Source: Membranipora membranacea (lineage: Eukaryota; Bryozoa; Gymnolaemata; Cheilostomatida; Membraniporidae). From it: 64,000 nucleotides of DNA. The notes beneath the pieces were generated by a model that ran no database searches, had not been told where the DNA came from, and saw only the letters and a program-made list of their open reading frames with translations. The translations under genes were made by a program, and so were the position numbers. How positions within the stretch are numbered: the stretch's first letter is position 1; each line of letters starts with the position of its first letter. Shown piece after piece: positions 13,801 to 25,405 of the stretch. The stretch lies in NCBI GenBank assembly GCA_914767715.1, contig OU612066.1:10483001-10547000 (forward strand), read 5' to 3'.

Positions 13801-16800
13801 TCCTTGAACTATGTGGTATCAAGCCTTATACCACATATTCTCCTACTCCAACCCACGCTACGCTTGTTTACAAGCGAGGGTATGTCATAACAACCAACAA
13901 GGGCTGCTAAAAGTTCAATAATGATGTAGGAAAATATATATAAAAGGTTTACCGCAATTTAAAATAATAAAGCCTACAATACTTACATAAAGGGAGTGGA
14001 TCCAAAGTTGAGACGAACAGATTCTCCCTGTGACAAGCTGACTGCAGGAAAGTAGGCAACTCCAGGTCCGAGGCATATGTTCTCAAATGCAGGCCCCATA
14101 CTCACTCCATTCCTATAAACCAATATAAATATTTTTTGTATAAACAGCGCTGCCATGAATATGATGCAGTGCATTGTGCGAGCCTCAAGGCTGCTAGCAT
14201 TTCTATACCATTTAGTAGATATACATGAGCAGATAGTGAACTTGTCAATTCAATACATGTACCAAAAATGGAGCCAAGTGAACTGTATTATAATCCTTTT
14301 TTTACAACTTATTTGCCATCAGTAAATTGAGGAAAGAAAAGCAGCTCACCTGTAGAATGTGACTATGCCATCATCACAATCCATAGCACAAGTGATAACA
14401 TCACCTGTCAGCCACGACTAAAACGTATTAAAAGCATGGTTATACATGGTGGTGGTATACATGGCATACATGGTGGTTATACAGCAAACAATTATATCAA
14501 GGGAGGTGGGCCATGGTCTAGTTTGCTATGCTGCTTAGCGAGCTAATGGTTTTCAGTTTTAAGACATGAAAATAAATGGGATGGAATCCTTGCATATAAC
14601 TTTCAGTCAGTTTTTTTATGAGATTCCGCAATCGGAAATATTTATGTATGAAACACATTGTGACTCTTTCAGTAAAAAGCACTACTCAATACGTTAAATA
14701 TGATGTAGACTGAGGAGAAGAGGCGGTGCACTGTCTGAACCCAGCATATTAAAAATCACATGATTATGACTTGACTGATACAAGCGAATACTTTCACAGT
14801 CACAAGACGCCAAGCATACATACCTCGCCATATTTTTCAGTTTTTACATTCCATTTCCTGACTCTGTTACCATCATAAGAAAATGAGGCTGGTGTGTCGC
14901 CCACACCCTCCTGCAAACAAAACAACCCACAAGTGTCACAAACTCTGAATATCAACCTCTCAGATTGATTGTTGCTGTTGGCCTCTATGTGCCCTTTGAG
15001 TAACTACAGTCTACACCAATAATACTTGTATACCGGCGCAAGCATTAACTCCTAGATGTGAGCCATGGTCAGTTAGGCAGATCCATAGTCTTAATAATAA
15101 TATAACTTATAGGTCTATGGGCAGATCATATGCTGAAGATTACTAAGCTAAGCATGGTGTCGGTAATTTCACTTCTCATCGGATCATTGGTTGTGTGTGA
15201 TTAAGTTGTCTCTAACTCCTTGGTGTGATCCGTCAATTTTCAGGTTTCATATGTTATCAAATCAGTGCAGATATATACCCAGTACTTTGAATCTGATCAA
15301 CTGTAGCTGATTCGGCTACAACTTCCTTACTGACATTTTAACTTTATTGTTTGAATTTTTTCATCCACAGTGTCCATGACATTATTATACAAAATGGAAC
15401 TCGAGTTATAAAGAAGAGAAAGTATTTTGTAACTTACGGAATGATTAAACTTGCAGCTCAGTGAACACCACCCTAGCTGCATAAGTCCTTTAGATCCCAA
15501 TAAAACTTCATACATCCATTTACCTGTTAGTACAGGATAAAGATAGAGAGTGTTTAAATATAATTTATCAAATCTTCGAAAACCACATGTAGTCCCAAAG
15601 TGCTGATATTTCCCATTTTTGTCAAAAATACACATTTCTGGATGTGAGTTGTTTTGGGCGGGTCCTATTGACAGACGCTACCTGTATATTCCAGACATAT
15701 GAAATATCATGGAGCTATGATTTGGTTATACTGTGTTACAAAAATCTGGCCATGAGCAAACACAGCACTGATAACCATTTATTATTGCAGCTCCTGGCCG
15801 GGAAAATGGTAACGCACTAGGACAAGCAAAACGTAATCTGGGGATATTTTTATCCCCATCTTTTTACTTATGATGTTGCGCTGCAATTGAATATTTCAAA
15901 TACATAGATTTGATACTTCAAGCAGCTGAGTGAAGCCTCATTAATGAAAGTTATACCTCTCATTACTATAATTATTATCTAAGATTGAGTAGGTTTAATA
16001 TCATTGCGTCTGCACAAACACCTTTGAGCTACATAAACATGACTTTTCAGTGAATACAGAAATAGAAATAGCAATGTGTATGAATAATACCTATTCAAAA
16101 TGTTATGACTGCTGGCTACATTCAAAATGTCTATAATATATCAACATGCCTACTCAGATTGATCTAATAATCCTACTGTACCGAACAGGTAGCCCAAGTC
16201 AGCCTAGGGCTCATATAGTACAACCAATGACTTATTCATAATCTATGGTACAACCATCATCGATTGGTTTTAAACACAGCAAAATGTACTGAATATGCAA
16301 ACTTACCTTTATAAACACAGGCGTTTGCTTTCACCGTCGAAAAATTGCCTTGTCCAGTAATCTGAAATATAATTGGGAGCAAATTATCATCTTGAACTTT
16401 TAAAGTGGTACATGCATGTTGATAACGCAAAGCATTTGAAAACATACTGGAAAGTGTGTAATTTCAGACTATCTCGACCATATCATTAACCCATCATAAT
16501 ATTACTATCTGTTTCATAACATAAGTACCAGCATGCTCAATTTCTTTTACTGACAACTCAATGGCTCATAGTTGAGCTTTAGAAAGTTTAGCTCTAAAAA
16601 TACACTATTCAATCAAGGTAGGCCTACTAATTATGAGCATATATGATTCTAAGCCTCAAGCACTATTACAATCCAGTGTAATATATAGCGATCAAATAGT
16701 ACCAGTCGCACCAGCAGGTTCTTCGTTTCCATTGCGAATGTCATAGCCAATTTCCATCATAAGTCGTCTAAATGGTGGTAACAGCTATGAATGTTAAATA

Positions 16801-19225
16801 TGCTGTACAAGTGCAATGCATCTAGACTCTGCTTTTTAAGAGGGCACTCTATTATTTCTCAATAGGCGTCCGTAATAGAAGTGAATTTTTGGAATAGTTT
16901 TGAATTAGACATACCCCGAGTCTATCGATCTCATACAGCACAGCGCCACTGACTTTCACTTCTTCTGGTCCGATGAGACCATCTCTTATCTGAGGTAAAC
17001 ACCCGGCACTTATCCTGTTCATCTCATCTCCGATAAACTGATCCAGAGAGTCCAGAGAACATGATTTACTATAACATAAAAAAAGGCATAACCGATCTAA
17101 ACCGCATGATTTCTGACTTACACAAATGTTTATAAAATATTTCTAGCTAGACTATTTTTATCGGCGATAATTATAGATTGATCTAACCTGTTCACACAAA
17201 TGAGCTCAGCATAGACTCTCTGTTTGACTTCAACTAAAGGACAGAAAATGTACAGCATAATACGAAAAGCGCAACTACATGAATAATAAGGATGCTTACC
17301 CTTTATGTGATCCAAATACTCTCTCCTGAACCGCTGACTCTTGGTGGATTAAGGCTGAAACAAGAAAAGAAAACAGTTCAAAGAAGCAAAAAAATATGTG
17401 AAGAAAATCGCCCTAATTACTATTTTTTGAGTCGGAGACAATAACATGAATTTTTCCGCACTATGCCAAAGAAATTAGGATAAATGATGGTGAAAAAAAG
17501 GAGAAAGCAGTTGAAATTAAGGGTATATATTGAGCATGAACTTTTTTTCAAATTCAACTATCTTGCTTTATATACATGTACAGAATCTCACATCATTGAT
17601 TAAAATATATGCACCATACATATAGGTCTAGGCCTTTGTGCATTGTCTGAAAAAAAACAGTCTTTACCCTATGAGTTTTGGTATTTCATACCGCTCAGCA
17701 CAGAACAAATAACTTCGAACAACAAGCATTCTCAAACATGATTTTCTTAAACTATGATCAATATCAGCACCAAGATATTTCACAGCTCCACAAAAAAACC
17801 AAGGCGAGTCAGTCCCAATTTTTGCTTTCTCACATTTTTTGTACACTCTGCTAAAGCCTAATATTTTTCAGGCAAAAGGTGGAAACAGAATTAAACATCC
17901 ATCAATCTAACATACTCAAGAAATACAATGAGAGCTGTATAATTTGTAGTTTTGAAGTAACAGTAAGAAGTCAAGAGTCATAGTATTGATACAACATTGG
18001 GTTAGGGCCTCTAAATACACATCTTCTGCAACACATATTACAATTTTATGGCATCTTTGTAGGGGGCGGTCACCCAATTGATATTGTTTGAGTTTGAATA
18101 CTGATGAAGGACGTTTTATATAAAACCTTATTCGGGTCTTAGATGCCCTAAAAAGTGACAGTCTGGTATGATCAACGAGTTAGAGTTGTCTCTAACTCGT
18201 TGGTATGATTCAGATGCAGTACATTATGTCTTGCACCAGAATATTATGTTTGCAAAAATTAAGCCTATTATTCATTGTAATAGATCTCTCAATAAAGGCT
18301 AACACTAGGTATGGTATTTGGCATATGGTATTATACATGCAAGAATGATTGACCAGTGACACATGTTCTTCAAACGCCTCAACTCATTTTCATACAACAT
18401 TAGAGCAAGATAGCCTACTTTTGGATTGTCACGGTCTCCATGGGCACGAACATGAACTTTGGTCGAACTGTATATGCGCAATAAAACATGAATGCGGCAA
18501 ACACCACTGGGGCCCCTATAATTCTGCTCAATTTGTACACACCTTACTTACTTACTACTTAGGGCCTACTTCCCAATTTATCCTATAATACCTATAGGTG
18601 ATCTAACAGAGAGTCCTGATGTATAAAGAGAGCTACCCCTCTCCAGAATTAATTTAGGTCTCCTCAATTAGCACACTCCTTAAGGCAATCTATCAGAGAC
18701 CTGACGTATAAAGAGGGTTAGGCCTACCCCACTCCAGAATTGACAGACTTAATTTAAATTTCGACAATCTATAGATTATTATTGGGAGTTTGGTACTTTT
18801 TGTGGTAGTTCTAGAGGGAGTTCATTGCTGTATGCTACTGAATGATTGGGTATGTGGCACAGCTTAGCACTACTCTACTTATCCTACTATCATTGTAATT
18901 TGTATTATGATTTATAGCAGTACCACCATAGTATCATAGTTAGTACTAATAGTAGGGGTATGTTTAGGATACAGGGGAAGTACATACATGTAATTGAAAC
19001 AAATACAATGCTGGTATCAATGAATATCATATTATCATACCAACAAAGGAGGAAAATTAACTAGCCAACACTGATTGATTTATATTTATCATCCAATTAT
19101 TATTTTATTATTAATTAATTTGAAATATATTAAATATACATACCATAGTCATCAACAAAGGTTTTTGAGGATCTTGAAGCACTAGATGGCAAACTAAATG
19201 CACTGTCTGATCCCCCACTAGCCAT
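1805..19225 (-). CDS. RNF123: RNF123/KPC1 RING-type E3 ubiquitin ligase, 28 coding exons
   Basis: Exons (high to low): 19225-19144, 17354-17300, 17068-16915, 16361-16307, 15523-15438, 14910-14824, 14417-14350, 14112-13987, 13368-13257, 12741-12664, 12322-12200, 11601-11435, 11126-10931, 10218-9993, 9620-9471, 9044-8863, 7959-7671, 7348-7274, 6970-6883, 6654-6567, 6251-6161, 5738-5599, 5046-4867, 4632-4557, 4161-3940, 3088-2997, 2333-2248, 1916-1805. All junctions are GT-AG and phases close in frame to 1161 aa (human protein about 1314 aa). An SPRY domain spans roughly residues 98-240 ([36 protein letters not shown]). Long helical middle exons match KPC1 ([26 protein letters not shown]). The C-terminal C3HC4 RING has C1104, C1107, C1119, H1121, C1124, C1127, C1138 and C1141. 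In mammals KPC1 with KPC2 ubiquitinates p27Kip1 in the cytoplasm and processes p105. The N-terminus and interdomain linkers are shorter than in human. The start is the first ATG of the 5' exon (MASGGSD, like vertebrate MAS...). Confidence 0.95.
11983..12077. repeat. Nested hairpin element in an RNF123 intron
   Basis: A perfect 19-bp inverted repeat (ACTATGCTGGGATAGCTGG at 11983-12001, its complement at 12059-12077) encloses a second hairpin made of TCAACCACTT and its complement. Weaker pairing extends outward to about 11967 and 12095. It lies in the intron between exons 11 and 12. It resembles a small foldback or MITE-like element; no clean target-site duplication is seen. A related end motif (AAGCACTCAAGCTAG) occurs at 10534-10553. 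Confidence 0.6.
13740..13787. repeat. Hairpin with 17-bp arms in an RNF123 intron
   Basis: CAGGTTGCTGGTAGTTG (13740-13756) pairs with 13771-13787 with one mismatch and a 14-base loop. The surrounding 13560-13920 sequence is unlike its neighbours and may be an inserted repeat. No matching 7-bp flanks were found, so it is kept apart from the CAAGGAG/CAGGGAG family. Confidence 0.5.
15202..15222. repeat. Truncated micro-palindromic element
   Basis: A 21-base segment ending CTAACTCCTTG matches the right two-thirds of the 30-bp elements at 18173 and 52908. It is bounded by perfect 7-bp repeats GTGTGAT (15195-15201 and 15223-15229). The left arm is lost. It lies in RNF123 intron 5. Confidence 0.65.
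18173..18202. repeat. Micro-palindromic element, 30 bp, perfect 7-bp flanks
   Basis: Left arm CAACGAGTTAGA pairs exactly with right arm TCTAACTCGTTG across a 6-base loop. Flanks are GTATGAT at 18166-18172 and again at 18203-18209. It lies in RNF123 intron 1. The length equals that of the copy at 52908. Confidence 0.75.
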
Positions 19226-19632
19226 AGCACATATCTTTAGGCTCCACAGACCAAAGCTGAAATATGTACACACTCAAATCAAGATTAGTTTGAGCCCAAT
19301 GATTCTGATCCTGCTGTGTTTTGTTTTTAATTTTCAATTCATGAGCAATAACAGCTTGTTATATCTTTTGGAGATTCTCTAGTAACAGTTCATTCAAATT
19401 TCGCCCAAAGCTTCTGCATGTAACACCCTTGTGCTGCAGATTGCACAAGGAAATGCATAAATGTCAAGGTCTTATTCATTTACTTTTTTTTGGAAATTTG
19501 CCCGAATTAGTGGTAATTGAATCAATTCAGCAAGTCCACCTCCTGAACAAGCCTGCATTGGTTGCATATAAAGACTGCATATATCAGTATATGGATGACT
19601 TTCATAGAAATTTGTTGATAGGGTAGTCAAAT
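19226..19632. promoter_or_regulatory. Shared upstream region of RNF123 and UBASH3 (candidate bidirectional promoter)
   Basis: Only 407 bases separate the divergent start codons of RNF123 (minus) and UBASH3 (plus). The interval must hold both 5' UTRs and both core promoters. A CCAAT motif lies near 19297 on the plus strand; no strong TATA box was recognised. An ORF at 19429-19626 has no recognised domain and overlaps the probable UBASH3 leader. Confidence 0.6.
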
Positions 19633-22600
19633 ATGGCTGCAGCAATGCCCAAACGCCCTCCAAGAAGCCTGTCAAGAACGGCAACTGTTGATCATGATCA
19701 AGAACAGTCAACTCTACTGGACAGGCTCATGAGTATGGGATTTCCACAAAACAGATCGTAAGTTGAGTAATTTTCTTACGCACACTCTCTTTCTCAGGGT
19801 AACCATCACCCAACCAAGTCTGAAAAACAGTTTATCTGATAGTTTGGCTGTACAAATGGAATGTAAAGTTGTTGTAGGCTTTGTTGTTAATCATTATTGC
19901 ATAGTTATAGTACATACATGCATTTAAAATGAATGTTAGTTTATGTAAATCAGCGATGTTAAGTGTACAGTGTTGTGTAATTTTGCAGGGGTAATTAAGG
20001 TTATGACCACCGTCTTTTATTGTGTATTGTACACTTTGACCTGCATGAGACAAGAGGCCATACTGTTTTTTGCAGTCAATAGTGTTAACCTAATGAGTTA
20101 AAGGCACTGCGGTTGACGTGCACATTGTGTCTAACCTGCTGCTTGTTGGGTCAGTGTGGGATGCAATCAGTCCATTTGTGAAATATTTAATGATTAGATG
20201 GTCTGAACATTTTGAACAAAAACACTAGGCCTAACAGTCATGGTTTAGGAAAAAAAAAACTGACAGTGTACATTGACCGAGATTAAATTCTGTATATGAT
20301 CCCATGTACACCCAATTTTTTAAGCCAGGCAATCATATGTACCTAAACCGTGTCATTGTAGGCTTGTGTATAGTAAGTCCACATTAAATTTTCCCAGTTT
20401 TATCACACATAATGATACAGTACACTACTTCTGTGGTTCTTAGTGTATGATGAGGGTCAACTAATTAACTGACGACAGTTAATTACATCAGGGAGAATGG
20501 ACTTCCATTCTCCCTGATTACATCAACTCAATGTATGGAAACATAAACTTTATTTCAGTGAGAAGGCGATAGCTACTACTGGTAGTTTGAATGAGGGTAA
20601 CATAGGAGACTGTGTTAACTGGTGAGTTACTCAACTATCATACAATGGAGAACTGCAAGTTCTTACTATCTCAATTGTTTTCACTGTCTTCCTTACATTT
20701 TCAATGTTGCTGCTAAGATCTATTGGTTTGATTTACATGTTTGTGACATGTGACTTTGCAACAAAAAATGATCAATCTAAATAAGTGGTGCATTTGCTAG
20801 TACAAGCTGAAATGTTGCAAAAAATGATATATTTATGTATTTGAAATACAAAAAAAATTATTTTGACTGTTTTGTAGGTTATTAGCTCATGTGGATGATC
20901 CTAGCCTAGATGATGACAATACCAGAGAATACATCCTCTACATGTGCCCAGCCAGCGGACCTCTGTGTGAAAATCTCGAAAAGTTCTGGGCCGATACAGA
21001 ATTGTCCGCTCCCAATGGTGCTCACGAATCATTTCCCCACATACGACTCACAACATTTTTCAAAGTAAGGCCATAGCTTCAACAACTCAATAAGTAAACA
21101 AATTTCAGTAGCAGTATGTTGCACCATATATAACAACCAGTTGGCTGATGTCCAGAATTTCACTGTGATTCAGATGTCAGTTCTGTCTCAATTATCTGAT
21201 ACCAGCAAAAAATTAAGACCTAAAAGTGGGTCATTCATAATTATTCAACTTCCTGGCAATAGGAATAGAATTTGTTGCAATTTTCCCAATCATATTAAAT
21301 CAAACTGGTAAGATGTACATTTGATATGTCAAATCCTTTTGCTGATAATGATTTATTCGAAGTTGATAACAATATCGTGTGCCCAAATAATTTAGGCGGA
21401 AGTGAAAAGCTTTTTAATAGATGTATTATGTCCCGATTTAACCCCACTGTGATTGTGAAGTTCTCACGCTCTATATATAACTTCTTCATTTTGGGCAGTA
21501 AATGGCGGGTATGACGCATACTAGCTGCATATCTAACTTCTTTCTTTATGTGTGTTACTACTTTTATTCAACCCTGGTGTTTTAGCTCAGATGTAGTTCT
21601 GGCAATATATTTTGCCATTTGCGTGAAGCTAATTGCCTCATCAGCGAATGATATAGTTCTCGCAAGTTCATTGGTTGAGCCAAATATTTTTGCTGCCAGC
21701 TATAAGGAAGTTGCACTGTTTTTTATCTAAACAATCATGTATGCTGTATTTATTTAGGTGAAGGATGGTATGATGTCCAAACTGATACACACAATAGAAA
21801 CGACTTTACTCTCGTCAGAGTTTGTACAGTCTAACTATGATCTGGAGTATCAGTCATTAACGGATGCTGCCTATAAATATGTCGGACTGTTTTTGTCTGA
21901 CGAAGATGATGATAAACTACATGATCTTGCCGAAGAGTTTACCTCTAATGCTCTCAATATTGGTGAGGAATTTGTCCATATTCTTTATGCACTTATTTTA
22001 AAATTTGACTGAGTGGCAAGATATAGCGACCACCTTGCGTATGTTACCTTGTTAATATTTATAAATGATACTTGATTCCTTTTCGATGCTGTCATAATTG
22101 GCAAGTTGAAAATAGAGAAGACTAAAAGCTTAAAGTTAAACAGACTGTTTATTGTGCGACTCCTCCACCCCACCCCACCAGAATCTTAGAAAAATATTAC
22201 CAACTTTTTTCATCGTTCTTTCATTTTTTGCCTCATGAAAATTGTTATCAATCATAACCTGAAACAAGCCTATTGTGGCCAATTTTCTGTCATAAATTTC
22301 CTCATTTCGCAATCCGTTGCATAATGCGAATTAATGAATTAATTGTTCATTCATAGTTTTTGATCGATGATTTTCCTATTTGCTTCTCATATTAGGAGTG
22401 CTGATAGAGCCTTATACCCGACACATGCATATGTCCTTGGCGTACAGATTCTCAGATGAACACCAGACTAAAATAGAAGAGTTAGCCGGTAAAATTGACA
22501 CTCATGGCAAATGTCAGTGGGAGCTGAGGATATATTCTCGCGATATTAGAATCTCATCTCATGAGGTAAACAATATTTCCAAATTGTTTCATCACATATT

Positions 22601-25367
22601 TCTATCATCTCTGCATATATAGTGCCCTCTGGGAGTTTTTTGTCCCTAACTTCCTGGTGTGCTGAGAATACATACTAAAGTTATCCTCTCTTACATTTCT
22701 GAAATTTTTGTGTACAGGCCTTCATGATCTTGTCTGGTCATGACCAACAAAGAGAATACCAAATGGTTTATTTTTCTGTTTTGTAACTTCTTTGCTATCT
22801 CAATTAATATAATATATCAACTTCTTCATTGAAATAAATGACCCTCTGAACAATCTCTCTTTGTGTCCTGGTGACCAGAGGGCAAAATAGTTTCATTTAA
22901 ATTTGAATTGACTGCCAGTAATCTTCCTCAGTTTGAACTCTCATTGGTATACTTATCAGCATAAAACTATCATGCGCCTGAAAATTGTATTTAAAGCCAG
23001 GTTTTTGTGATCAAACTTTGGAGTTGCTGCTAATTGCATTTCACAATCAACTGTTACTGATGTTTTGTAGCATGTATCCTAAATAATGAGGATGTGTAAT
23101 TATCCTGTTTATATTATGCTGATATTCTCACGTGTCTTATCTTTTAGTTGAGGGAAGTAACACATGAATATCAGCAGCAGCAGGGTGATGAGGTTGGTCT
23201 GGATGTTGGTGACATCATCCTCACAGTACCCGACTCCATAACAGACAGTATAGACGGCTGGTTCTCAGGCTTTTCTCTCAAAAATGGCCTCATCGGAACT
23301 TTCCCTGGGAATTATACCAGTAAAACACCTTTAGAACATAAAACATGGACTTTGGTCAAGTGAGTCACAGCAAATAATCCTTTTAACTAGATTATGTAAT
23401 TGTCGCCTGGCCTGTCCAAATTCTTTGTTGTCCACGAAATGATACAAAACTTTTCATTAGCCTACTTGAGCTTATTACTGAAGCATTCCACCTCATATAA
23501 AATATAGTAATGTAATACCAATGTTACATTTGTTGGACTGTTTGGTTATGTTTTGAGCCAGTGTTAGAAGTACCTTTGCTGTTACAGGTCGTTACCGATG
23601 AGGTCTAAGTCACAGCTAGAGAAGGTCCAGGTCTGCCTGTATGAGAACGTACCAGAGAAGTGTGACGGTAGCTCGGACTGTGGAGACTCCAACTGTACTG
23701 TAAGTCAGATTCTATTCTGGTAGAACAATTTTTCATGGGAGCTTAGGTCTTGTGATATTCACGATTTATTCAGAGGCTACATTATGTGCAGGGATTCCTC
23801 ACCTCCTGGCTATAGCTGTTAATTTAATGGCATATGTTTCATCTTGTAATGTTGGTAAATTGATATTTTGACATATATTGACAATGATACTCTCTGCCTC
23901 TCTCACTATAGGTCAGATTGTGTTGTCAAATGTCATCAGAGCTCATGACAAGTGCAACATTTTGTGTGGGTTGTTCAATATGCAGCGTTATCTATTTAGT
24001 GTGCTGTCTAGTACCCCTATCGATGGCTAGTAATGATGATATGGTGTAAATTGTGGTGCAATAACCGCAAGAATAAGAATGCTTCATGCAATCGCAAATT
24101 GGTCTGTTTGTGACTCTCTATATCAGCAGCAGGTGACATGGTAGCATTATCATCATGAAGGGTTTGAAAAGTGTGTCAGCATTGGATATTTTGTGCGGAA
24201 ATAGTAGTTTTTAGATTATGCTCACTTTGTTTCAGTCTCATGAGGCACAGGAGCTCAGTTTGCTGTTTGTGCGGCACGCTGAGCGGGTAGATGCAGTGAT
24301 GGGCAAGGAATGGGTGAAAAACTGCTTTGAAGACTCTGGTGGAGGCAGTATGTGTATTTATCTCTCATTTGTGTTATTCATGGTGATTCAGATACATTAG
24401 GGTAATTTGCGCAATGGCATCAGCATCGCTGGCATGAAGTCTACTGTATGACCTACAATTTTGGAGTTATGGTACCTTATATTTAAGTGAGATAACTTCA
24501 CATTTTACAGTTGCCCAGATGCACTTTCTCGTAGTGTTGCTTATTTCAAAGTTAAGAATAAAACTCCTATTTGGTTATGATTAACCATTATCATCATTTA
24601 TTATTCCAGAAAAGTTCCTCAAGCGTTTCAACCTCAACATGCCAGATAGATATGTGAAGCGCAGATCAATAATGGATTTTGAGCGTGACCCACCTATAAC
24701 GGAAATCGGGCGTCTTCAAGCTAAACTTATTGGTGAGCCAGTTCATATTATCCAAATCATGCAATGAATTAGGATGAATCCACGGAATTAAATTTTTCTC
24801 ATGTAACGGAAACATTTAAATTTCATTATACAGTTAGGACACCCAACACAGGTACTGATCTGACATTGGTTTGATTGGCTGTCCCTAGTAGCATGAATAA
24901 ACATAGCCGGGGAAGCCGTCTTAATGACGAAACTGCAGTAATAAAATGCATTCAGCGTCGAAGATTTAGGTATTTTCAAAATGCTGCTAGGGACTGGTTT
25001 AGTTTTTTTACAAGCCTCGTGTTTGGCAAAAGCAAGCCAAATTATGCCATTGCAGGTATGGAGTTCAATGGTCACATCATACTAACCTAATATAATCATG
25101 AGTGCTATTGGTCAAACCTCAATGTTTTGCAAATTTGATGTTGATATGGTCACTTATGTTTACCAGGTAAAGCACTTGCCAGCTCACCTCTGAATATTAA
25201 AGCCGTCTATTCCTCTCCATCATTACGCTGTGTGGAAACTGCAGATATCATAGTCAAAAGTAAGTAGAGCCTCATTATACCCTAAGTAGTTGACTGTTCC
25301 TTGTAAGATGTTACATGATATGCTAATGTTACAACTGATTTCTGTTTATATATAAATAGACACTCTG

Positions 25368-25405
<38 letters not shown>

